Below, one piece after another: positions 5,701 to 12,041 of a stretch of DNA of 12,776 bases (positions within the stretch are counted from its first letter, which is position 1; each line of letters opens with the position of its first letter). The position numbers and the translations under genes were made by a program. The notes beneath the pieces are model-generated. The model saw nothing but the letters and a program-made list of their open reading frames with translations, searched no databases and was not told the DNA's origin. This stretch comes from JAADHG01 sp964418645 (lineage in GTDB: Bacteria > Bacteroidota > Bacteroidia > Flavobacteriales > Flavobacteriaceae). The stretch is taken from contig CAYQME010000065.1 in assembly GCA_964418645.1 (NCBI GenBank), positions 1-12,776 on the forward strand. The letters are read 5' to 3'.

Positions 5701-7116
5701 CTAAACTAATGTTGATGGACAAACATAATCCGTCAGTGGTGTTCCAACCTCTTTTATAGCTTCAAACCCTCCAGCTACATCAATAAGGTTATGGATACCT
5801 CTGTTTTTTAAGATAGATGAAGCAATCATTGAGCGATATCCTCCCTGACAATGAATATAAAACGTTTTGTCTTTAGGATACTTTGATATATCGTTATTTA
5901 TGGTGCTTAAACACATATGATTAGCGTCTATTATATGCTCTGAAAGATATTCACTTTCTTTTCTTACATCATAAATAGGGATCTGTTTTTCTTCAATAGC
6001 TTTTTTAAATTCCATAGCGTAAATTGCTGTTAAGGTGTCATATTCCATAGCTGCTTTTTTCCACGTTTCAAACCCGCCTTTTAAATACCCAATGGTATTA
6101 TCAAATCCAATTCTAGAGAGTCTAGTTAAGGCTTCTTCTTCACGTCCTTCTGGGGCTATTAATAAAATGGGTTGCTTAACATCTGCAATTAAAGCACCTA
6201 CCCATGGTGCAAAATCACCATCTAAACCAATAAAAATAGAACGCGGAATATGACCTTTAGCAAACTCATCTTGATGACGAACATCTAACATAATTGCTTC
6301 AGTTTCATTTACGACTGCTTCAAATTCTAGTGGAGATAATGGTCTGTGTGCTTTTTCCATAACATTATCAAGACTTTCGTAACCGTTAATATTCATTAAT
6401 ACATTTTGAGGAAAATATGCTGGTGGAGCACCTAAACCCGTTAAGAGTTCTTTAATAAATTCATCTTTAGTCATATCTGCTCTTAATGCATAATTTACCT
6501 GTTTTTGGTGCCCTAAAGTATCAGTAGTTTCACTACTCATATTTTTACCACATGCTGAACCTGCGCCATGATTTGGATATACAATTAAATCATCACTTAA
6601 GGGCATTATTTTTTGTCTTAAAGAATCAAATAAATAACCTGCTAGCTTTTCTTCATTTAAATCTGAAACAAGATGTTGTGCTAAATCTGGACGTCCAACA
6701 TCGCCAATAAACAGCGTGTCACCAGTTACAATACCGTGTTCTTTCCCATTTTCATTAATAAGTAAATAGGTTGTGCTTTCCATGGTATGTCCAGGCGTAT
6801 GGATTACTTTTATCTTGTAATCGCCAACTTCAAAAATTTGATTATCTTCAGCAACTATAACATCATATCCAGGTTTTGCGGTAGGACCAAAAACTATTTT
6901 CCCACCAGTTTTTTTTGCTAAATCTATATGGCCACTAACAAAATCGGCATGAAAATGTGTTTCAAATATATATTTGATTTTTGCATCATCTAATTTTGCG
7001 CGATTTATATAGGGCTGTACTTCACGCAATGGGTCAATAATAGCTGCTTCTCCCTTACTTTCTATATAATATGCAGCATGTGCCAAGCATCCTGTATAAA
7101 TTTGTTCTATTTTCAT
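5701..7116 (-). CDS. Persulfide dioxygenase-like metallo-beta-lactamase fused to two rhodanese domains
   Basis: The protein has three parts, numbered from ATG 7116. Residues 1-230 are a metallo-beta-lactamase domain of the ETHE1/persulfide dioxygenase type: THFHADFVSGH at 53-63, TPGHT at 107-111, GDTLF at 132-136 and YPNHG at 180-184. These supply the His/His/Asp iron ligands. A first rhodanese domain (about 260-355) has MLDVRHQDEFAKGHIP, but its loop is APEGREE with no Cys, so it is inactive. A second (about 370-460) has HCQGGYRS at 422-429 with Cys423 and should be active. The family oxidises glutathione or similar persulfides to sulfite. An upstream in-frame ATG at 7143 would overlap the predicted -7 box at 7141-7148, and the conserved family start is MKIEQIYTG, so 7116 is preferred. 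It is preceded by the regulator site at 7170-7185 and followed 9 nt later by a rhodanese gene. Confidence 0.93.
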   Translation of the reverse strand: MKIEQIYTGCLAHAAYYIESKGEAAIIDPLREVQPYINRAKLDDAKIKYIFETHFHADFVSGHIDLAKKTGGKIVFGPTAKPGYDVIVAEDNQIFEVGDYKIKVIHTPGHTMESTTYLLINENGKEHGIVTGDTLFIGDVGRPDLAQHLVSDLNEEKLAGYLFDSLRQKIMPLSDDLIVYPNHGAGSACGKNMSSETTDTLGHQKQVNYALRADMTKDEFIKELLTGLGAPPAYFPQNVLMNINGYESLDNVMEKAHRPLSPLEFEAVVNETEAIMLDVRHQDEFAKGHIPRSIFIGLDGDFAPWVGALIADVKQPILLIAPEGREEEALTRLSRIGFDNTIGYLKGGFETWKKAAMEYDTLTAIYAMEFKKAIEEKQIPIYDVRKESEYLSEHIIDANHMCLSTINNDISKYPKDKTFYIHCQGGYRSMIASSILKNRGIHNLIDVAGGFEAIKEVGTPLTDYVCPSTLV

Positions 7117-7140
7117 TGTATTTACTTTAAATTGATTTCT

Positions 7141-7148
7141 CAAATGTA
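7141..7148 (-). promoter_or_regulatory. -7 promoter element for the dioxygenase-rhodanese gene
   Basis: On the minus strand this reads TACATTTG, matching TAnnTTTG. It ends 25 nt before the ATG at 7116. No -33 TTTG is evident; instead a palindrome lies 22 bp upstream, at the place typical for an activator that substitutes for the -33 contact. Confidence 0.6.
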
Positions 7149-7169
7149 TAAGTTGTTTAATATCTGTAC

Positions 7170-7185
7170 AGTAACATTGGTTACA
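7170..7185 (-). promoter_or_regulatory. Crp/Fnr-type operator, copy 2 (before the dioxygenase gene)
   Basis: The minus strand reads TGTAACCAATGTTACT, with perfect inverted arms GTAAC/GTTAC. It lies between the exporter stop (7186) and the -7 box, with a 22-bp gap to that box. The centre is 36.5 bp from the last base of the -7 box, or about -41 from the expected transcription start, a class II activator position. It differs from the copy at 8050-8065 at one position of 16. Confidence 0.75.
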
Positions 7186-7995
7186 TTATTGTTTTACAAA
7201 AAACTCCATGTAAAAAATGAATATTGCCATTACAAAGATAAAATAACCAAATCCTTTTTTTAGCCTTTTACCATCAATAAAATTACTTAAATAACTTCCT
7301 ATAAATATTCCAATTAGCGAAAGCCCAGTAAATATGGCTAAGAATTGCCAATCAATTTCCATGATTAGTGCATCCCCTAGAAAGAATCCTAATAGAGATT
7401 TAAGAGCTATTATAATTAATGAAGTACCAACAGCTATTTTCATTTCTACATTTGCTAAAATAACTAAAGCAGGAATAATTAAAAACCCACCTCCTGCGCC
7501 AATCATTCCTGTAATGGCACCAACTACTAAGCCTTCAACTAAAATAAGAGGGTAATTATATTTAACTTTTCCGGAATTTCTATTCTTCTCTTTTTCTTCT
7601 TTTAACATTGAGAATGCTGCTGGAATCATTAATAGAGCAAATAAACCAAACATACCCATGCGTCTTGTAAAATCAAAGTCGCCTATAGTAAATAAAGTGT
7701 CAGGTAACAAAGGGATTACATAATGCCTAACTACAGTAACACCAATAATAGCAGGAAAGCCAAAAACAATTGATGTACGCCAATCTACATATCCCTTAAA
7801 ATGTTGTTTTAGACCGCCAACTAAAGCGCTAGATCCCACGATAAATAATGAGTATGCAGTAGCTACTTTTTCGTTTACAGAGAATAAATAGGCTAAAACA
7901 GGGACTGCCAATATGGAACCGCCGCCACCTATTAAGCCTAAAGAAATACCAATTATTAAGGCGCTTATATATCCAAAAATTGTAATTAATTCCAT
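7186..7995 (-). CDS. TauE/SafE-family membrane exporter (probable sulfite or related anion exporter)
   Basis: A 269-residue polytopic membrane protein with the two internally repeated signature loops of the TauE/SafE family: GLIGGGGSILAVP at 20-32 and GMIGAGGGFLIIP at 163-175. Each is followed by a hydrophobic helix. About eight membrane segments are visible, with a charged cytoplasmic loop at about 131-146 (KEEKEKNRN) dividing the two halves. The length is normal for the family. Known or proposed substrates are sulfite, sulfoacetate and other organosulfur anions. The next gene encodes a persulfide dioxygenase that makes sulfite, which favours sulfite export. The ATG at 7995 is preceded by a -7 box (8021-8028) and a Crp/Fnr-type operator (8050-8065). 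The stop lies directly beside the second operator, so exporter and dioxygenase genes each have their own regulated promoter. Confidence 0.93.
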   Translation of the reverse strand: MELITIFGYISALIIGISLGLIGGGGSILAVPVLAYLFSVNEKVATAYSLFIVGSSALVGGLKQHFKGYVDWRTSIVFGFPAIIGVTVVRHYVIPLLPDTLFTIGDFDFTRRMGMFGLFALLMIPAAFSMLKEEKEKNRNSGKVKYNYPLILVEGLVVGAITGMIGAGGGFLIIPALVILANVEMKIAVGTSLIIIALKSLLGFFLGDALIMEIDWQFLAIFTGLSLIGIFIGSYLSNFIDGKRLKKGFGYFIFVMAIFIFYMEFFVKQ

Positions 7996-8020
7996 TTATA
8001 AAGACTTATTTGTAATGTGC

Positions 8021-8028
8021 CAAAAGTA
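8021..8028 (-). promoter_or_regulatory. -7 promoter element for the TauE/SafE exporter gene
   Basis: The minus strand reads TACTTTTG, matching TAnnTTTG. It ends 26 nt before the ATG at 7995. As for the dioxygenase promoter, a GTAAC-N4-GTTAC palindrome lies exactly 22 bp upstream in place of a -33 element. Confidence 0.6.
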
Positions 8029-8049
8029 GTTTGTGTTTTTTAAACATGA

Positions 8050-8065
8050 AGTAACATTAGTTACA
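8050..8065 (-). promoter_or_regulatory. Crp/Fnr-type operator, copy 1 (before the exporter gene)
   Basis: The minus strand reads TGTAACTAATGTTACT, with perfect GTAAC/GTTAC arms and a 4-bp centre. It starts 6 bp after the stop of the Crp/Fnr gene and lies 22 bp from the -7 box, the same spacing as copy 2. The adjacent Crp/Fnr protein is the obvious candidate ligand. Confidence 0.75.
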
Positions 8066-8071
8066 AACAGA

Positions 8072-8704
8072 TTAAATATCCTTAATCACGATATGGTTTC
8101 TATGAAGCTCTATTTTATTAAGAGTTTCAAGTTTTTTAAGCAATCTAGAAATAACAACTCTAGAAGTGTGAAGTTCGTAAGCAATTTCTTGATGTGTATT
8201 TCGAATCGTATTATCTTTTGAAATTCGACGTTTTTCTTTTAAATATTTAACAAGACGATCATCCATTTTTAAAAAGGCAATACTATCTATAGTTTCCAAC
8301 ATCTCGTTTAACCGTGTATGATAACTTTCAAAAACATAATTTCGCCAGCTTCGATATTTAGCCGACCATTCTTCCATTTTTTGAATAGGAACCATAATAA
8401 TCTTAGTATCAGTTTCTGCAATGGCTCGTATTTCGCTTTTGGTTTGACCTATGCAACACGCTAAGGTCATAGCACAGGTATCACCTTTCTCTAAAAAATA
8501 TAACAATAATTCATCACCGTCATTATCTTCTCTTAAAATTTTAATGGCACCAGAAACCAGTAAAGGCATAGCTTTTATGTATTCGCCTATTTCCATTATT
8601 TTAAAACCTTCGGGAATTTCTTTAAAAGTACCTACTTGATTAATTTCACTTAAAAGTGAGGCTTCAAACAAATGCCCGTAATTAGTGTTTAGTTCTTGAA
8701 TCAT
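8072..8704 (-). CDS. Crp/Fnr-family transcriptional regulator of the sulfur operon
   Basis: A 210-residue regulator with an N-terminal cyclic-nucleotide-like beta-barrel (about 1-110), a dimerisation helix (about 112-145) and a winged HTH (about 148-210). The HTH is clear: NTHQEIAYELHTSRVVISRLL at 169-189. The barrel lacks the FNR four-cysteine iron-sulfur set and an obvious cAMP phosphate cassette, but has Cys77, Cys83 and Cys84 in DTCAMTLACC, which could sense redox state or sulfane sulfur. In the recognition helix S181-R182-V183-V184-I185-S186-R187 aligns with CRP 179-185, putting Val183 at CRP Glu181. It is encoded directly upstream of the exporter and dioxygenase genes, each preceded by a GTAAC-N4-GTTAC palindrome, so it very probably activates them. 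A full-length but broken paralogue lies at 3584-4221. The ligand is unknown. Confidence 0.92.
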   Translation of the reverse strand: MIQELNTNYGHLFEASLLSEINQVGTFKEIPEGFKIMEIGEYIKAMPLLVSGAIKILREDNDGDELLLYFLEKGDTCAMTLACCIGQTKSEIRAIAETDTKIIMVPIQKMEEWSAKYRSWRNYVFESYHTRLNEMLETIDSIAFLKMDDRLVKYLKEKRRISKDNTIRNTHQEIAYELHTSRVVISRLLKKLETLNKIELHRNHIVIKDI

Positions 8705-8733
8705 GTTGTGAAGTTACAATATTTTAGAGATGG

Positions 8734-8750
8734 TATCTTTATCAAAGATA
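8734..8750 (-). promoter_or_regulatory. Palindrome overlapping a -7 box upstream of the Crp/Fnr gene
   Basis: TATCTTT-ATC-AAAGATA has perfect 7-bp arms. On the minus strand, 8750-8743 reads TATCTTTG, a TAnnTTTG match about 40 bp before the ATG at 8704. No -33 match was found at the normal distance. The symmetry could be an operator for repression or chance in AT-rich DNA. The rest of the 171-bp divergent gap (8705-8875) shows only a lone GTTAC half-site at 8713-8717 and the promoter of the next gene. Confidence 0.4.
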
Positions 8751-8841
8751 TTAATTCTGAAATAGATGTTATCCTAAAGTAAACAATATTGGTAAGAGTG
8801 TTTTATTGTTTGAATGGCAATAATCTCTAATCAAATATCTT

Positions 8842-8849
8842 TATATTTG
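8842..8849 (+). promoter_or_regulatory. Candidate -7 promoter element for the BNR-repeat protein gene
   Basis: TATATTTG matches TAnnTTTG and ends 27 bp before the ATG at 8876. The nearest upstream TTTG (8809-8812) is 29 bp away, longer than the usual 19-21 bp, so the -33 part is weak. There is no operator resembling those of the sulfur genes. Confidence 0.45.
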
Positions 8850-8875
8850 GTAATTACTTAATTAACTCAGCCAAT

Positions 8876-11800
8876 ATGAAAAAAGCAATCACTTTTCTTG
8901 CCCTATTTTTTATTCTATTTTCTTTAGTAGCTCAAGAAGCTGAAACCTATTTTAAACCATTAAAATATAGGAATATTGGTCCTTTTAGAGGTGGTCGATC
9001 AACTGGTTCTAGTGGCGTTGTTGACGATCCATTAACTTATTACATGGGAACTACAGGTGGAGGTTTATGGAAAACAGAAGATGCAGGTCAAAGATGGAAC
9101 AATATTTCGGATGGCTTTTTTAAAACAAGTTCGGTAGGTGCAATAGCAGTTTCAGAATCTAATCCTAATATTGTGTATGTAGGAATGGGTGAACACGCCA
9201 TTAGAGGCGTAATGACTTCGTATGGTGATGGTGTTTACAAATCAATTGATGCTGGAAAAACATGGATGCATATAGGCTTAAAGAATACTCAGCAAATTTC
9301 CAGAATCGTCATACATCCTACTAATCCTGATATCGTATTTGTAGCTGCTCAAGGCGCTATTAATGGATCTACCAAGGAACGCGGTATTTACAAATCTACT
9401 GATGGTGGAAAAATTTGGAATAAGGTGCTCTATGTTAATGATATGACAGGAGCTGTTGAGCTTTCTATGGATATGAATTTTCCTAATGTTTTATATGCTG
9501 CGATGTGGTATCATAAGCGCGAACCTTGGGTTGTTATTAGTGGTGGAGAAGGAAGCGGTTTATACAAATCTATAGATGGAGGCGAAAACTGGAAGCAAAT
9601 ACATAAAGGACTACCTAAAGAAAAAGGTAAAATGGCAATTGCTGTAAGTAGAGCAAATTCTGACAAGGTATATGCACTCATTGAAAGCGATAGTAATAAA
9701 GATTTAGGAGGATTATTTGTGTCAAGCAATGCTGGAGCAAGTTGGTCTCGTGTTAGTGATGATAATAGATTAACACAACGTGCTTGGTATTATACTGAAG
9801 TATTCGCTGATCCTAATGATGAGAATACAGTTTATGTTATGAGCGCTCCAGCATTGCGCTCTATCGATGGAGGTAAAACTTGGGAGCGATTAGGAGGAAC
9901 ACATGGTGATTTTCATGATTTATGGATAAATTCAAAAAACTCCAAAAATATGGTTATCTCTAATGATGGAGGAGCAGCCATTTCATTTAATTATGGATCA
10001 ACTTGGTCTACACAAACTAATATGTCTACTGCACAGATTTACCGTATTAATACAGATAATTTGTGGCCATATAATATTTATGGTGGACAGCAGGATAATT
10101 CTTCAGTAAAAATCGCAAGTTTGTCAGTTGGGAGGAGGAGTATTGATAGTAAAGATTGGGCTCCAGCAGCAGGAGGTGAAAGTGCTTTTTTAGCATTCGA
10201 TCCTGATAACCCAAAATATGTATTAGGTGGAAGTTATTTAGGGACCATAGAAGTTTTAAATATGGATGCCAAAGCTAGTACTCAGATTATGGCAGCTCCA
10301 ATACAATATCTAGGGAGAGAAGCTAGGAACATGAAATATTTATTCAATTGGAATGCACCTATTATTGGTTCCAGACACGAATCTGGAACCTATTTTCATT
10401 GCGCACAAATGGTTTTAAAAACTACTGATATGGGACAATCATGGACTGAATTTTCCCCTGATTTAACCAGAAATATTGATAAAAAACAAGGTAATGGTGG
10501 AGGACCTTATACCAATGAGGCTGTAGGAGCCGAGAATTACGGAACAATCGCTTATATGATTGAGTCACCTCATGAAAGAGGAGTGTATTGGACTGGGAGT
10601 GATGATGGTTTTGTATACATTACCAGAGATAATGGAAAAACCTGGCAAAATGTGACTCCAAAAGAATTAGGGGAAACGCTTGTTAACGCTATTGATGTTT
10701 CTCCTTTTGATCCTGCAACAGCGTACATTGCTACAACAAAATACAAATTTAATGATTATACACCTGCAATTTATAAAACTACTGATTATGGTAAAACTTG
10801 GAAAAATATTAGTTTAGGAATTCCATATGGAGCTCATACTAGAGTAGTGCGTGAAGATCAAACAAGAAAAGATTTGCTTTACGCTGGTACTGAAACCGGA
10901 ATATATATATCTTGGAATGGTGGTCAATCATGGGAGTCTTTTCAGCTAAATATGCCAATTACACCAATTACTGATTTAAAAGTACATCAAGGTGATTTAA
11001 TAGTCTCAACTTCTGGTAGAGGTTTTTGGGTACTGGATGATTTAGGATTATTGTCTCAATATAAAAAGGATGCAGAAACCCTAAAATTATATACTCCAGA
11101 AACAACTATTAATGGTGTTTGGGGAAGCCCTCTTAACGGGAATAATCCAAAGTTTAATGGTACAAATACGTTTGAAGGTATCAATCCTGCAAATGGTGTT
11201 ATTGTCTATTATAAATTACCAAAACTGGAAAAGGGAGTTGATGTTACTTTGGAAATTAGGAATGGTAACAATGAAATAATAAATACTATCAGTTCAGCCA
11301 AAGATAGTTTGTATAAAAGATGGGATGGTGGACCTCCACCAATTTCAACGCTTTCAAAAAAGGAAGGATTGAATCGTTTTGTTTGGGATATGAGATATCC
11401 GATTATGGTTGGTGTACCTAATACTTATATTGAAGCTAATTATAGAGGGCATAGAGTTTCACCAGGAACGTATAAACTTACTTTAAAAGTTGGTGATAAA
11501 ACGGTTTCAACAAATGCTATAATCAATAAAAACCCTTTGTATGAAACAGCACCTAGACAGTATGAAGCTTATGATAAAATAATGACAGTAATGGAGCAAA
11601 ATGTAACTGAGATGCATAATAAGGTGAATAGGCTTTATAATGCTAAAAATCAATTGATAGATATTGTAAATAAACTTAAAAAAGAAGGAAAAACAAATTT
11701 AGCAAGTGAAGGAAAATTATTGATAGATAATTTAACAAAATGGGATAAAGCTATGATACAACGTAAATCAAAAGCATACGATGATGTTGAAAATTTCCCT

Positions 11801-12010
11801 AATAAGTTTACTGCTGAATATTTATTCTTGATTAATGCAACCGAAAGCAGCTTGCCAAGAGTAAATGAACCTAATATAAATAGAAAAGCAGAGCTAGATG
11901 AGCAATGGAATACTTTGAAAAGTCAAGCTACTAAATTTATAAATTCTGACATTCCAAATTTCAATAAAAAATTATGGGAAGCAGGAATAGGAGCTATTAA
12001 AATGAACTAA
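8876..12010 (+). CDS. Secreted BNR/Asp-box (sortilin/VPS10-type) beta-propeller protein
   Basis: A 1044-residue protein with a Sec signal peptide (residues 1-20, ending SLVAQ). About eleven Asp-box or degenerate Asp-box motifs (S/T-x-D-x-G-x-T-W) run to about residue 690: KTEDAGQRW at 66-74, KSIDAGKTW at 122-130, KSTDGGKIW, KSIDGGENW, VSSNAGASW, RSIDGGKTW, KTTDMGQSW, ITRDNGKTW, KTTDYGKTW and ISWNGGQSW, plus a weaker FNYGSTW. They mark the blades of a large propeller. A beta-rich domain follows (about 745-880, with PGTYKLTLKVGDKTVS), then a helical C-terminal part rich in Lys and Asn. Such proteins are often called glycosyl hydrolase, but no catalytic residues can be assigned and the fold also serves as a binding or peptidase-associated scaffold. 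No type IX sorting domain is obvious at the C-terminus. It has its own promoter and terminator and no visible link to the sulfur genes. Confidence 0.9.
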   Translation: MKKAITFLALFFILFSLVAQEAETYFKPLKYRNIGPFRGGRSTGSSGVVDDPLTYYMGTTGGGLWKTEDAGQRWNNISDGFFKTSSVGAIAVSESNPNIVYVGMGEHAIRGVMTSYGDGVYKSIDAGKTWMHIGLKNTQQISRIVIHPTNPDIVFVAAQGAINGSTKERGIYKSTDGGKIWNKVLYVNDMTGAVELSMDMNFPNVLYAAMWYHKREPWVVISGGEGSGLYKSIDGGENWKQIHKGLPKEKGKMAIAVSRANSDKVYALIESDSNKDLGGLFVSSNAGASWSRVSDDNRLTQRAWYYTEVFADPNDENTVYVMSAPALRSIDGGKTWERLGGTHGDFHDLWINSKNSKNMVISNDGGAAISFNYGSTWSTQTNMSTAQIYRINTDNLWPYNIYGGQQDNSSVKIASLSVGRRSIDSKDWAPAAGGESAFLAFDPDNPKYVLGGSYLGTIEVLNMDAKASTQIMAAPIQYLGREARNMKYLFNWNAPIIGSRHESGTYFHCAQMVLKTTDMGQSWTEFSPDLTRNIDKKQGNGGGPYTNEAVGAENYGTIAYMIESPHERGVYWTGSDDGFVYITRDNGKTWQNVTPKELGETLVNAIDVSPFDPATAYIATTKYKFNDYTPAIYKTTDYGKTWKNISLGIPYGAHTRVVREDQTRKDLLYAGTETGIYISWNGGQSWESFQLNMPITPITDLKVHQGDLIVSTSGRGFWVLDDLGLLSQYKKDAETLKLYTPETTINGVWGSPLNGNNPKFNGTNTFEGINPANGVIVYYKLPKLEKGVDVTLEIRNGNNEIINTISSAKDSLYKRWDGGPPPISTLSKKEGLNRFVWDMRYPIMVGVPNTYIEANYRGHRVSPGTYKLTLKVGDKTVSTNAIINKNPLYETAPRQYEAYDKIMTVMEQNVTEMHNKVNRLYNAKNQLIDIVNKLKKEGKTNLASEGKLLIDNLTKWDKAMIQRKSKAYDDVENFPNKFTAEYLFLINATESSLPRVNEPNINRKAELDEQWNTLKSQATKFINSDIPNFNKKLWEAGIGAIKMN

Positions 12011-12013
12011 AAA

Positions 12014-12037
12014 AAGCCTCATCGAAAGATGAGGCTT
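12014..12037. terminator. Bidirectional terminator between convergent genes
   Basis: A 10-bp perfect stem (AAGCCTCATC / GATGAGGCTT) is capped by a GAAA tetraloop. T/A-rich tracts lie on both sides: AATTTT on the plus strand, TTTTTTAG on the minus strand. It fills the 31-bp gap between the BNR-protein stop (12010) and the formate dehydrogenase-like stop (12042), so it should serve both transcripts. Confidence 0.85.
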
Positions 12038-12041
12038 AATT

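Noticed and set aside
6035..6253. Plus-strand open frame opposite the dioxygenase-rhodanese gene (also those at 7334-7555, 8451-8639 and 9511-9729 on the opposite strands of other genes)
   Set aside because: They have no family resemblance or start signals and mirror strong coding sequence on the other strand.
8876..12010. Repeated Asp-box DNA as a tandem repeat or CRISPR-like array
   Set aside because: The repetition is at protein level (beta-propeller blades), with irregular spacing and divergent DNA.
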